Shown here piece after piece: positions 8,580 through 18,012 of a DNA stretch of 64,000 nt (its first letter is position 1; every line of letters starts with the position of its first letter). Source of the DNA: Vibrio sp. D404a (GTDB lineage Bacteria; Pseudomonadota; Gammaproteobacteria; Enterobacterales; Vibrionaceae); NCBI RefSeq assembly GCF_030248535.1, contig NZ_JAHGAJ010000019.1, forward strand, positions 186,001 through 250,000, in the 5' to 3' direction. A program made the position numbers and the translations under genes. The notes beneath the pieces were generated by a model. The model made no database searches, was not told where the DNA came from, and saw nothing but the letters and a program-made list of their open reading frames with translations.

Positions 8580-8598
8580 GATAAGCGCTCTCATTATC
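8580..8598 (-). promoter_or_regulatory. Fur box candidate before the TonB2-type operon
   Basis: GATAAGCGCTCTCATTATC matches both outer arms of the 19-bp Fur consensus (13 of 19 positions by eye) and lies just upstream of the DUF3450 start, consistent with iron repression of the operon. Confidence 0.6.
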
Positions 8599-8643
8599 AT
8601 TAAAAGTCACTCTCTTTGCTAGGGGTATATTGTAAAAAAATAA

Positions 8644-8674
8644 CGAAAAAAGGGGAAAGCCAAAACTCTCCCCC
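8644..8674 (-). terminator. Terminator downstream of the siderophore receptor gene
   Basis: GGGGAGAG pairs with CTTTCCCC (one G-U) around a short loop and is followed by TTTTTT on the minus strand, 37 bases after the receptor stop. It separates the receptor from the TonB2-type operon. Confidence 0.7.
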
Positions 8675-8710
8675 TATTCGTTAACTTAACGTTCGGTATT
8701 TACTAACAAA

Positions 8711-10807
8711 TTAGTACTTAACTTGCAGTGTAGCCATGTAGTTGCGGCCTTCGCCGATAACAACACCATCTGCATAAACTTGACCGTTGATAACGTCAGT
8801 TGAACCACCACCTGCTAGGTAATCAGTATCAAACAAGTTTTCTACGTTAAAGCGTACAATCATGTCTAGATCGGCATCATAGTTCAACGTGTAAGCAACA
8901 CCCATGTCTACGCGAGTATAACCGTCTTTCTTAAACGTATTCGCATCATCGCCGTAGCGTGAACCTTCGTAAATCACGCCTAGGTTAACATCTGTCGCTG
9001 CTGTAACTGCATAAGTAGACCAAAGACTTGCAGAGAACTCTGGAACATCAGCAGGACGATTGCCTGAGTATGTTTCATGGTTAACAATTTCCGCGTCTAG
9101 GTACATAGTAGAACCGCTCAAAGACAATTGTTCAGTTACGAAGCCTTGAGCCGAAAGCTCTGCACCACGGTGATGCTGTTCGCCTGATTGTGTCTTAGTG
9201 TAATCGCCGCTCGACTGTTTAACATCAAGCGCAATATTATCTTGAGTGATATCGAAAACAGCACCCGTTACAAACAGACGGTTGTCCATAAGTTCCCATT
9301 TAGTACCAGCTTCGTATGATTTACCGACTTTAGCGTCTAGAAGCTCACCATCGTTCGTGTAAGTTCTACGACCACTTGAAACCATACCTTGAGGCTCAAA
9401 GCTCTCTGAGTACATTACATAGACACTACCATTGTCCGCAGGGTGGTAGATTGCACCTAGCTTAGGTGATACATGTTCTTCTGCTACACCGTTTGCTACC
9501 TTACGATCAAAACGAACACCTGCTAATACCTGCCATTGTTCAGTAATAGATACAAGATCCTGAGCGTAGAAGCCCCAAGTGTCATATTTACTAAATGTAT
9601 GACGGTCGTTACCACTCAACGTTGGTACACCCACGCTGTCACCAGGTGCTACATCCACAGAGTTGTAACCTAGTTGGTCACGCTTATAGCTGTAACCTAG
9701 CCAGTTTGAACCAACTAATACTTTATGGTCCATGCCTGCTAGTTCGAAATCAGTTGTAAGATCAAGATAAGCAGTGCGGAAACGCCAGTTATCCTGACGA
9801 TGACTACCACCGTGAGACACTGTACCAGTACCATCAGGGTTTAGATTGTCGAAACCCGGGAAACTTTCAACATCTGTACGTTCAAAGTCTTGGTAGTTAA
9901 ATCCAGTGCTTAGGCGTAGAGAGTCAGTTAAGTTAGCATTAACATCAATACCGATATTCTCAACGTCGTTCTCGATCTCAGACCACTGAGCATCCCAAAT
10001 ATGCTTATCGCTACCGACACGCTTACCATCAACGAATAGAGCACCTGAATCTACGCTTCCATCGTCATTCGTGCGGTCATAGTGTAATGAAACTAATACA
10101 TCTTCAGTAACGTCGTAATCGACAAACAGTCCACCGACAACACGTTCAGTTTGAGGTTTTGAACCGTCGCCATATGTGCGCCAAGAGCTGTAGCTTTCTT
10201 TTGCAATAACAGTACGTGCTCTCAATGTTTGAGCATCGTTTAAGCTACCACTTACATCAACAACTGTACGAGAATGGTCGTTAGAACCGATATCTTGGCT
10301 AACGTTTACTTGCGTCTCGTAAGTTGGCTTTTTTGCCACCATATTAACTAGACCACCCGGTGCCGATTGGCCGTAAAGCAAGCCTGAAGGGCCTTTTACA
10401 ACTTCTACGCGGTCAAGTAGCTCGATTGGCTGACGGTAGTGAGACCAGTGTTGTTTGCCATCTCTTAGGAAGCCAGATGAACTTTCTAGATCAAAACCAC
10501 GTAGAGAAAAACGCTCACGATTTCGACCTGTTGCACCAGCGCTAACACTTGCATCGTTCTTTAGTACTTCACCTAGCGTGCTAGCACGTTGCTCATCGAT
10601 GATTTGCTCATCAATGATTGAAACTTGTCCTGGAGTCTCTAGCTGAGTTGCCTCCATGCGCATTGCTGTTGTGTTGGTGTCCGCTTTATAACCGTAGTCG
10701 CGACCTTCAACAACCATATGCTCGTCTGTTTTTGCTGTTTCTGCTAGTACAGCTGGTGACGCTAATACTGCGCCAATCACCAAAGCCAATGGGCTTTTTG
10801 AAAACAT
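8711..10807 (-). CDS. TonB-dependent siderophore receptor
   Basis: 698-residue outer-membrane receptor: a signal peptide (ending SPAVLA), a TonB-box-like DEHMVVEG, a plug domain (about residues 55-165) with LDRVEVVKGPSGLLYGQSAPGG, and a 22-strand barrel ending in a terminal aromatic-type strand (MATLQVKY). The layout and length match the FhuA/FcuA-type ferric-hydroxamate or catecholate receptors (TIGR01783); the ligand cannot be read from sequence. It stands alone between a Fur-box candidate and a terminator, directly beside its likely energising system. It is probably induced under iron starvation. Confidence 0.92.
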   Translation of the reverse strand: MFSKSPLALVIGAVLASPAVLAETAKTDEHMVVEGRDYGYKADTNTTAMRMEATQLETPGQVSIIDEQIIDEQRASTLGEVLKNDASVSAGATGRNRERFSLRGFDLESSSGFLRDGKQHWSHYRQPIELLDRVEVVKGPSGLLYGQSAPGGLVNMVAKKPTYETQVNVSQDIGSNDHSRTVVDVSGSLNDAQTLRARTVIAKESYSSWRTYGDGSKPQTERVVGGLFVDYDVTEDVLVSLHYDRTNDDGSVDSGALFVDGKRVGSDKHIWDAQWSEIENDVENIGIDVNANLTDSLRLSTGFNYQDFERTDVESFPGFDNLNPDGTGTVSHGGSHRQDNWRFRTAYLDLTTDFELAGMDHKVLVGSNWLGYSYKRDQLGYNSVDVAPGDSVGVPTLSGNDRHTFSKYDTWGFYAQDLVSITEQWQVLAGVRFDRKVANGVAEEHVSPKLGAIYHPADNGSVYVMYSESFEPQGMVSSGRRTYTNDGELLDAKVGKSYEAGTKWELMDNRLFVTGAVFDITQDNIALDVKQSSGDYTKTQSGEQHHRGAELSAQGFVTEQLSLSGSTMYLDAEIVNHETYSGNRPADVPEFSASLWSTYAVTAATDVNLGVIYEGSRYGDDANTFKKDGYTRVDMGVAYTLNYDADLDMIVRFNVENLFDTDYLAGGGSTDVINGQVYADGVVIGEGRNYMATLQVKY

Positions 10808-10913
10808 GTCCTTTTCTCCGACTCTTTTTTATTATTCAAACACCTGCCCTTTCGGTGCGATGTCTGATCTACCGTTTCCGGTACCACTGAATATTTCGGA
10901 GAGGAATATAAGT

Positions 10914-10932
10914 GATAACCATTACCATTTGC
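10914..10932 (-). promoter_or_regulatory. Fur box candidate before the siderophore receptor
   Basis: GATAACCATTACCATTTGC lies about 105 bases upstream of the receptor start and matches the Fur consensus at 13 of 19 positions by eye. It resembles the element at 3485 in both core and flanking sequence (a TTTACATT stretch follows in both). Confidence 0.6.
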
Positions 10933-11356
10933 ATTAAATTTACATTCTTTGCATTTGTAAAGTTATGTAAAGAGCCCTTCATTAAGGTTCGATTTTATTT
11001 GAATTTCGCTCAGTAAGACCTGTAAATCAGCGGCATTTAACATCTCCATTTTGCTTAGCTTGTCGGTACTGTCGCAATCATCGGCTAAATAGCGTTAGTT
11101 CGCTGAGAAGTAGCCTCTTCATATGTAACTCGATCCATTTCACTTTAAGTGTCTAATAACATTACAATTTGGTGATAGATGTTAAATTTTATAAATCAGT
11201 ATTGTTTTTATTTTGTTTAAACGCGTAAAAATCAGGTGACTTTGATCACACCTATAATTCTGCTTAAGATTTTTGTTTTTTGATTTAATCGGTCTACTGC
11301 TAATCTCCGGCTCACTTTGAAAGGTCTCAAAGTTATAATTAAAAGGAGTGTTCTAC
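10933..11356. other. Divergent intergenic region with CRP-like site
   Basis: About 420 bases without a gene, holding the promoters of the receptor (left) and the symporter (right). GGTGA-N6-TCACA at 11235-11250 is a good CRP half-palindrome pair, and TATAAT at 11253-11258 looks like a -10 box. If that -10 were used, CRP would sit too close for class II activation. A further promoter nearer the gene is possible. Nothing else was seen. Confidence 0.45.
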
Positions 11357-12658
11357 ATGAATACCAAGAAACCTATGTCTCTAACCGGCCGCGTTATTCT
11401 CGGCATGGTAGTGGGTATCTTAGTGGGATTTGCCATTCAATCCCTGTTTGCAGAAAGTGGATTTGTTAACACATACATCGTTAACGGACTTTTTGAAGTT
11501 GGTGGACAGATTTTCGTTGCTAGCTTAAAAATGCTTGTTGTTCCTCTAGTTTTTGTATCACTGGTTTGTGGTACCAGCTCTCTAAAGGATCTCTCTACAC
11601 TTGGTCGTATGGGCGGTAAAACACTGGCCCTATATATCGGTACCACAGCTGTAGCAATTACACTTGCTCTTACCATCGGTAACCTATTCCAACCGGGTGC
11701 AGGTGCGGACCTAACGGCTGCGAGCTCGTTCCAATCAGCTGAAGCGCCATCTCTTGGCCAAGTTATCATCGACATGTTCCCAACAAACCCGATTCAAGCG
11801 ATGGCTGAAGGTAAAACACTTCAAGTAATCGTATTTGCGGTATTGTTCGGTATTGCTATTAGCGCCGCGGGTAAACCGGGTGAGCGTATTGCAGCTGTGT
11901 TCCAAGATCTAAACGAAGTAATCATGAAGCTGGTTGCGCTACTAATGAACCTTGCGCCTTACGGTGTGTTCTTCTTGATGGCGAAACTGTTCTCTGGTCT
12001 TGGTCTGGGAGCAATTTGGAACCTAGCTGAATACTTCCTTGTTCTAGCTGGTACGCTAGTGTTGCACGGCCTAGTTACTTACAGCTTAATGCTAAAAGGT
12101 TTCACTGGTCTAAGCCCGATTGCGTTCCTACGTAAGATGGAAGACGCGATCATGTTTGCTTTCTCTACAGCATCTTCAAACGCGACTATTCCGGTAACGA
12201 TGGAAACCGCGAAGAACCGCATGGGTGTAGATAACAAAGTTGCGTCGTTTACTGTACCACTAGGTGCAACAGTAAACATGGACGGTACGGCTATCATGCA
12301 AGGTGTTGCGACTGCGTTCATCGCACAAGCATACAACATTGACCTTTCAATGACAGATTACCTAATGGTTATCCTAACGGCGACACTGGCGTCTGTTGGT
12401 ACAGCGGGTGTTCCAGGTGTTGGTCTTGTCATGCTTGCGATGGTACTGAACCAAGTTGGTCTACCGCTAGAAGGCATTGCCCTAATCATGGGTGTTGACC
12501 GTCTACTTGATATGATCCGTACAGCGGTGAACATCACAGGTGACAGCGCAGTATCTATCATTGTTGCTAAGTCGGAAGGCGCTCTAGATGAGTCTCGCTT
12601 TAACGACCCAGCAGCTGGTGAGAAAGAAGAGCAAGTACACTTGGCTCGCCAAGCATAA
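11357..12658 (+). CDS. Dicarboxylate/amino acid:cation symporter (DAACS family)
   Basis: 433-residue inner-membrane transporter of the GltP/DctA family, importing an acidic amino acid or C4-dicarboxylate with Na+ or H+. Visible marks are the re-entrant-loop serine motif (STASSNATIPVT, near residue 270), NMDGTAIMQGVA for ion binding, and TAGVPGVG in the second hairpin. The ATG at 11357 follows AAAGGAG by nine bases; a GTG at 11348 overlaps that ribosome site and is unlikely. It is monocistronic, with a terminator right after it and a CRP-like site before it, suggesting catabolite control. Substrate is not determinable here. Confidence 0.93.
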   Translation: MNTKKPMSLTGRVILGMVVGILVGFAIQSLFAESGFVNTYIVNGLFEVGGQIFVASLKMLVVPLVFVSLVCGTSSLKDLSTLGRMGGKTLALYIGTTAVAITLALTIGNLFQPGAGADLTAASSFQSAEAPSLGQVIIDMFPTNPIQAMAEGKTLQVIVFAVLFGIAISAAGKPGERIAAVFQDLNEVIMKLVALLMNLAPYGVFFLMAKLFSGLGLGAIWNLAEYFLVLAGTLVLHGLVTYSLMLKGFTGLSPIAFLRKMEDAIMFAFSTASSNATIPVTMETAKNRMGVDNKVASFTVPLGATVNMDGTAIMQGVATAFIAQAYNIDLSMTDYLMVILTATLASVGTAGVPGVGLVMLAMVLNQVGLPLEGIALIMGVDRLLDMIRTAVNITGDSAVSIIVAKSEGALDESRFNDPAAGEKEEQVHLARQA

Positions 12659-12680
12659 GCACTCTTTCTACCAAACACTT

Positions 12681-12712
12681 AACGCCGCCTCTTTTGATGC
12701 GGCGTTTTTTTA
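12681..12712 (+). terminator. Rho-independent terminator after the symporter
   Basis: AACGCCGC (12681-12688) pairs with GCGGCGTT (12699-12706), followed by TTTTTTATTTTT, 22 bases after the stop. Confidence 0.92.
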
Positions 12713-12925
12713 TTTTTAAATTATCGGCTTTAAGCTTCTATTTACTTTCTTACCTTCTTATCTTCTAAATTCTTTTGTGTTCTATTAAAAAAGAATGTAT
12801 TGGCTACAGCACATTCAATTCGTCTCAAATATGAAATTAATTGCTTTATATTTACATTAATCCATAGCGCGTACGGAATTTATTGGTACAATGACCGATA
12901 AATAGTCTTGTCATAAAGTGCTCAT

Positions 12926-14983
12926 ATGGCTCAAGAGCTTGTCACTAGAAGAAAACAATTCACACCCAAAGTAAAACTAATTGTAGCCAATCAAATGCTG
13001 GCTATTCGTGAAGGGTTACTTTGGATTCTTCCATGTTTGATGATCTCATCCCTGATATTGTTTGGTGCGTCACTCGGTGAGTTTACCGTTGGTAAAGATA
13101 GATACTGGGTAGAGACGCTCTACAATGCTTATTATCAGCTGAATAAAATATTTCCTATCCTACTCACCGCCGCACTCTCTTACATTCTGGCGATGCAGTG
13201 GAGGCTTCCAAGACCACCTATTGCACTGATCTCTATCGTCTACCTTGCGCTTTTTCATCAGTCATTCTCGGACGTTAAGGTGACGTTCGAATTGATCATC
13301 TCGGTAGTTACCCCACTCTACAGCATCCCACTGATCGCTTTCTTCTATCGAAAGAAGCGACTAAAAATCGTCAAAAGTGACCACATAGGAAAGACGGTCA
13401 AAGACTCTCTTAACCTTATCGTGCCATCGATCGTGACAGCCATCATCATGCTCTGTGTTAGCTGGTTATTGGTGTCTACACTGAGCTTTTTCTTAGACTT
13501 TGGTGGGCTCGATAACCTCTTCGAGCACTCCTCCTTTACCTTTGGCGTTATCTATTCCGTCTTAAACTCTTTCCTATGGTTTATCGGTATCCACGGTTAC
13601 TACGCATTAATGCCTTGGATAGATATATTGATGGCGGCCGTGCCGGAGCAGGTAGTCGTTTCTGACAATGCTCAAGTGGTTAATCACTCGATGATGGCGA
13701 TCTTTGTATTTGTTGGTGGTTGTGGCGGTACACTTGGCTTGGTGATCTCACTGCTTCTATTTACTAAAGACAGAGCCTCAAAGTTGATTGCCATTGCTGC
13801 GTTCCCGCTGGTACTACTCAACATCAACGAAGTGCTGCTCTTTGGCTTGCCTATCATCTTTAATCCAAGATTGTTTTTACCGTTTCTTATCGTTCCAATT
13901 GTTAACTTGGTTATCTCACACGGTGTCCTTTCTGCGGGGCTTGTCGCGATACCATCAGTCGTCGTTCCATTCAGTAGTCCAGTGCTCTTTAATGGCTGGC
14001 TAGCAACGCAAGGGGATTTCAACGCGGTACTGTTGCAATGCGTCCTAGTATTGGTAGACCTTGCCATCTATACGCCGTTTGTTCTGCGCATGAGTAAGCT
14101 CAATATCTCCGATCGCATTGCGTTTCCTTTTTTCGAATCGAGCTACTCGAGACGCCGTGAAGAAGCTGACACCTTAAGTGCTGATAAGGTCTCTGAGAAA
14201 GTAAGCCAACAAAGAGCGACCGTTGAACTGGAACAAGGTTTAAGGCGCTATGCACAAATCGACTTCTGTATGGAGTATCAACCACAGATTCAAGCATCGA
14301 CAGGCAAGGTCATCTCTTGTGAGGCTTTGATTCGAGCCAAAGATCCAATCTCTGGCGAAATACTCTATCCCGGTGCTTTCCTGCCCTACTTCGAACAGGC
14401 AAACATGATGCCCGATATTGATTTATGGACAGTGAAGAAAGTGGTCTCAGACCTAAAGCTGGCTCAGTTGAATCAATGCTTAGTACCCACCAGCATCAAC
14501 ATCACACCAGAGACATTATTGGATAAAGAAGTGATGAACCGCATCTACAGAACCATTGAGCCTATTGCCGATTGGATCAGCATTGAGATCACTGAAGAGA
14601 GCCTAGTGATGAATACCGCCAGAGTGCTCGAATCATTGCAAAGGTTGAAGGAACTCGGGTGTAAAATCTCACTTGATGACTTTGGTGTTGGATACTCTTC
14701 TCTGAGCTATCTAAACCAATTTGATGTCGACTGCATCAAGATCGATAGAAGCTTTGTATTATCGCTAGATAACAAGAAAGGTCAGCGCGTCTTCTATGCG
14801 ATGTTAAAAGTTGCGCAAGAGTTAGATCTGAGCTGTGTTGTCGAAGGTGTTGAAACACAGCAACAATTAGATTTTATTCCGAATGAGTCATCAATTTCGA
14901 TACAGGGTTGGTACTACTCAAAATCTTTACCGTTCAACCAACTCCAGCAGTACATCAATCAAAATAATGCCTCTGCAGCGTGA
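12926..14983 (+). CDS. PTS EIIC-like membrane domain fused to an EAL c-di-GMP phosphodiesterase
   Basis: 685 residues. Residues about 15-395 are a lactose/cellobiose-type PTS EIIC permease domain with many membrane helices and the family motif NINEVLLFGLPIIFNP. Residues about 440-675 are an EAL domain that looks catalytically complete: CEALIRA, SINITPETL, SIEITEES, LDDFGVGYSSLSYL, CIKIDRSFV, VVEGVET and the late QG. The protein probably degrades c-di-GMP at the inner membrane in response to a ligand bound by the permease part, or to PTS state; that coupling is inference. No EIIB or EIIA gene is adjacent. It is transcribed alone, with no partner gene within 200 bases. Confidence 0.9.
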   Translation: MAQELVTRRKQFTPKVKLIVANQMLAIREGLLWILPCLMISSLILFGASLGEFTVGKDRYWVETLYNAYYQLNKIFPILLTAALSYILAMQWRLPRPPIALISIVYLALFHQSFSDVKVTFELIISVVTPLYSIPLIAFFYRKKRLKIVKSDHIGKTVKDSLNLIVPSIVTAIIMLCVSWLLVSTLSFFLDFGGLDNLFEHSSFTFGVIYSVLNSFLWFIGIHGYYALMPWIDILMAAVPEQVVVSDNAQVVNHSMMAIFVFVGGCGGTLGLVISLLLFTKDRASKLIAIAAFPLVLLNINEVLLFGLPIIFNPRLFLPFLIVPIVNLVISHGVLSAGLVAIPSVVVPFSSPVLFNGWLATQGDFNAVLLQCVLVLVDLAIYTPFVLRMSKLNISDRIAFPFFESSYSRRREEADTLSADKVSEKVSQQRATVELEQGLRRYAQIDFCMEYQPQIQASTGKVISCEALIRAKDPISGEILYPGAFLPYFEQANMMPDIDLWTVKKVVSDLKLAQLNQCLVPTSINITPETLLDKEVMNRIYRTIEPIADWISIEITEESLVMNTARVLESLQRLKELGCKISLDDFGVGYSSLSYLNQFDVDCIKIDRSFVLSLDNKKGQRVFYAMLKVAQELDLSCVVEGVETQQQLDFIPNESSISIQGWYYSKSLPFNQLQQYINQNNASAA

Positions 14984-15127
14984 CAATCGCTTGTCTATAA
15001 AATCTGCTCTCTATAAAAGACCATGCCTTTAAGAGCGATATTAGCAGCTATCACCTACAAATACGGCTCCCTACATTTGGGAACCGTCGTTGTTTTACTG
15101 GTTGATAAGCGCTGAATAGATTAACGA

Positions 15128-16528
15128 TCAATTAGATTCAGAGGCAACTGGGAACATCAGGTTGACCCTCAGGCCTCCTTCCGATTTATTCTCTGCCAAC
15201 ACGTGGCCATTCATCACAGCCATTGACTCTTTGACTATCGCCAAGCCTAAACCATAACCGCCCGACTTCTTATCTCGCGCCGACTCTAACCTCGTGAAGG
15301 GGCTGAATACACTCGAAATTTGTTGAGTTGGAATACCCGGACCGTTATCTTCGATAGAAATGACAGTGTAACGCTTGGTGGGTGTCTCTTCATAGTAGTA
15401 GGCATTCACAGTGATCTGAGCGTCACTGCCCGCATACTTGATTGCGTTACCAACGATGTTTCGAACTACGCGCAGAATCAGTCTTTCATCAAGCTCAACA
15501 CTCGGTGTTTGGTTTGATAAGTTCGCCACCAGCATTTGCCCGCCTTTAAGGTCACGCTGCATTTCAGAAACCAACATCGAACAGTAGTGTTCAACGTTCA
15601 TCGACACCATGTCCGCATCATAACGAGAGTTTTCTAGGCGACTGTACTCGAGTATCTCGCCCACCAGATCATTCATCTCATTGGTTTCGTTCTCAAGTCG
15701 GTCGATAAGACGCATTGATTTGTCTTCAACGCTATTACGCAGTAAGTGCATAACTAGATTTTGTCTTGCCAAAGGCGTTCTTAGTTCATGGGAAACATCA
15801 CGAATTAATCGGCGCTGCTTCTCACCGAGCGATTTTATCTCTTGAGTCATATGATCAAAGTCTCTCGCCAATTCATTGAATTCACGCGTCTTTGATTGAA
15901 GCTCAGAGACAACCTCAACCGAAAAGTCCCCTTGAGAAAGGCGGCGGCTCGCCTCTCGCAATCTATCTAAAGGCTGTTGCAAGCGACGTGACAAAATCAG
16001 CGAAAACAACAGAAGAATAATAAATGCAATAACCACCTTCATCAGTGATGAATAGAGAGCAAAAGAGTGCGCTGGGTGGAAAGACCGAGGGAATTGAATC
16101 ACCAAGAGATTACCTTTTTTCAAAGGGATCCCGACAATAGGCTGATTAACTTGATTATCTAATTGATGATCTAAGGTTCTCAAAAATCTCAGTTTAAACT
16201 CAAAATGCGGATGCATATGGCGATGAGTGATCGGGTGCTTGTCTTTGTCCAATACAAACAGATAGTACTTCTGCGCGTTAGCCCAATCTGCCAACTCGTC
16301 CATATCCCCTTCATCGATCAACACATCGGCTTGATAAGCAAGATCAAGCATGTCTGTCTTAACGGACTCCGGTACTTTCAACAACGCCTTCATCAGCGCC
16401 TTTTCTGACACGCCCTGAAAGATAAAGATACTGACGATAATGATGGTCAAATAGGTAAATAACTGGAACGTCAGGCCGTCCTTACGTTTCTCAATGAAAG
16501 AAGGACAGCGAAAGTAACTTGAACTCAT
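15128..16528 (-). CDS. Sensor histidine kinase (HAMP-HisKA-HATPase)
   Basis: 466 residues: a first membrane helix at about 24-40, a periplasmic domain of about 120 residues, a second helix at about 163-180, HAMP, HisKA with RDVSHELRTPLARQN (phospho-accepting His247), and HATPase_c with DNGPGIP and GGYGLGLAI boxes. The periplasmic part contains THRHMHPHFEF (residues 101-111), a cluster of four His that might bind a metal ion. It overlaps the response regulator gene by four bases, so the two form an operon. It resembles CpxA/RstB-type kinases; the signal is unknown. Confidence 0.93.
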   Translation of the reverse strand: MSSSYFRCPSFIEKRKDGLTFQLFTYLTIIIVSIFIFQGVSEKALMKALLKVPESVKTDMLDLAYQADVLIDEGDMDELADWANAQKYYLFVLDKDKHPITHRHMHPHFEFKLRFLRTLDHQLDNQVNQPIVGIPLKKGNLLVIQFPRSFHPAHSFALYSSLMKVVIAFIILLLFSLILSRRLQQPLDRLREASRRLSQGDFSVEVVSELQSKTREFNELARDFDHMTQEIKSLGEKQRRLIRDVSHELRTPLARQNLVMHLLRNSVEDKSMRLIDRLENETNEMNDLVGEILEYSRLENSRYDADMVSMNVEHYCSMLVSEMQRDLKGGQMLVANLSNQTPSVELDERLILRVVRNIVGNAIKYAGSDAQITVNAYYYEETPTKRYTVISIEDNGPGIPTQQISSVFSPFTRLESARDKKSGGYGLGLAIVKESMAVMNGHVLAENKSEGGLRVNLMFPVASESN

Positions 16529-17190
16529 GCTCCGACAGACTCTAGGTAGCTATAACCTTTGCCGCGCACAGTTTTGATGTGCTGTTTAGACATGCCCGCC
16601 TGAACCAATTTACGGCGGATGTTACTGATATGCATATCGAGATTGCGATCGAACGGACACAATTCACGTTTAAGAACGTGCACCTGAAGATCGGATTTAG
16701 ACACAACAATACCGTCATGCTTAATCAAATAATCGAGAAGGTCTTTCTCTGTCCCTGTAAGAGGGATACGAGCAAGCTGTTCGCACAAGCCTTCATTAGC
16801 TTTAGCGACCGATTGACGTTGACGCTCAAAGCCCACACGACGCAGAATTACTTTAATTCTTGTAAGAAGCTCTGGCACATTGAACGGCTTCGCGATGTAT
16901 TGATCAGCCCCTGCTTGGTAACCATCTAGCATCGACGCTTCATCGTTAAGTGCCGTCAGCATTAGGATAGGTGTTGCAAATCGCTGACAGATACGTCTCG
17001 CGACTTGTAAGCCATTGAGGTTCGGTAACATCACGTCCAATAGCACTAAGTCGACTGGATTTTGCTGAATAAACTCCAATGCACTCTCACCACAGTGCAC
17101 CTTATCAACATGATAGCCCTCAGTTTCTAAGACTTCACTGAGCAACTCACACAACTGAATATCATCGTCTACAACTAAAATGCGAGACAT
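16525..17190 (-). CDS. OmpR/PhoB-family response regulator
   Basis: 221-residue two-domain regulator: receiver with LVVDDD, phospho-acceptor Asp52 (LVLLDVMLPN), Thr in MLTALND and Lys in YIAKPFN; then a winged-helix DNA-binding domain ending in DMHISNIRRKLVQ and IKTVRGKGYSY. The ATG at 17190 is preceded by AGGTGG; the frame also offers GTG codons upstream. Its stop overlaps the kinase start (ATGA). This pair is most similar in build to CpxR/CpxA-like systems, but I cannot assign a named one. Confidence 0.93.
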   Translation of the reverse strand: MSRILVVDDDIQLCELLSEVLETEGYHVDKVHCGESALEFIQQNPVDLVLLDVMLPNLNGLQVARRICQRFATPILMLTALNDEASMLDGYQAGADQYIAKPFNVPELLTRIKVILRRVGFERQRQSVAKANEGLCEQLARIPLTGTEKDLLDYLIKHDGIVVSKSDLQVHVLKRELCPFDRNLDMHISNIRRKLVQAGMSKQHIKTVRGKGYSYLESVGA

Positions 17191-17270
17191 TACCACCACC
17201 TATTAAATAATAATAGTTTGCATTTTAATTATCATAAAATTGATTTCAATTATAAAAGTGCACTATTTAG

Positions 17271-17744
17271 CTACATTAAGAGATCTTTCTCAATTGGAAC
17301 AAATTTTGAGGCTGAATCGATGAGATTTTGAGCGGTTAAGCCAGGTACGCCGTACACTTCAACCTTAGTATTGAATCGTGATTTCATACGTTCGACTAGA
17401 ATTTCAAAGTCACCATCACCCGATACTAGAATGATGGTATCAACGTTTTCCGCCAATTCGATAGCGTCTAGCGCGATGCCCACATCCCAATCGCCTTTAG
17501 CGCTGCCGTCACGGCGCTGAATAAAAGGCTTAAGCTTCACATCAAAACCGACGCCACGCAGTATATGGTGGAACTGTCGCTGCTTAGGATCTTGGCTTGA
17601 AATTGCGTACGCGTTTGCCGATACGACGTTGCGCCCGGTTGTCGCCACATACCAAAATTGGTTGTAATCGAAGTTGCTACGATACTTATCTCTTGTTGTG
17701 TAATACACGTTTTGAACGTCGACCAGAATTGCAATGTTTTCCAT
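17271..17744 (-). CDS. NYN-domain (LabA/DUF88) putative ribonuclease
   Basis: 157-residue soluble protein of the PIN-like NYN superfamily, with the acidic motifs ILVDVQNVY near the N-terminus, KGDWDVGIALDAI in the middle and LVSGDGDFE further on, which together form the predicted metal-binding nuclease site. The start at 17744 (MENIAILVDV) fits the family; an open frame extends 37 residues upstream but lacks resemblance. Members are thought to cleave RNA; the target is unknown. It is monocistronic, facing away from the DUF4174 gene. Confidence 0.85.
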   Translation of the reverse strand: MENIAILVDVQNVYYTTRDKYRSNFDYNQFWYVATTGRNVVSANAYAISSQDPKQRQFHHILRGVGFDVKLKPFIQRRDGSAKGDWDVGIALDAIELAENVDTIILVSGDGDFEILVERMKSRFNTKVEVYGVPGLTAQNLIDSASKFVPIEKDLLM

Positions 17745-17909
17745 ATTTGGTGCCTGTGGCTCAGTGCCTTGATTAGTCTCTTTGAAATTAGCCCATACCC
17801 TATTCGATCTGCTTAACAAATGCGAGTTGCTTATCGTTGATTTTGAACCTATCAACTATGCTTTACGTATCGGCCTTAGATGTTTGATTGATTTATGTAC
17901 CAAGTTTGT

Positions 17910-17972
17910 CGCGCCCAATAGCTACCGCGCCCGATAATTACCACGCCAGATAGTTGCCGCGCCCAAAGTTGC
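17910..17972. repeat. Four-copy degenerate 16-bp tandem repeat
   Basis: Four imperfect units follow without gaps: CGCGCCCAATAGCTAC (17910-17925), CGCGCCCGATAATTAC (17926-17941), CACGCCAGATAGTTGC (17942-17957) and CGCGCCCAAAGTTGC (17958-17972). The stretch is noncoding, between the divergent NYN and DUF4174 genes. Confidence 0.75.
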
Positions 17973-18012
17973 TTGAGCTGCTGTAAACGCGTTGTTTGAA
18001 AGGAGTCATAGG

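Noticed and set aside
11253..11258. Perfect TATAAT as certain promoter of the symporter
   Set aside because: No suitable -35 and the CRP-like site would overlap the polymerase footprint; kept only as a possibility.
13684..14067. Minus-strand frame of 127 residues inside the EIIC-EAL gene
   Set aside because: Antisense shadow of a membrane-protein coding region, without its own signals.
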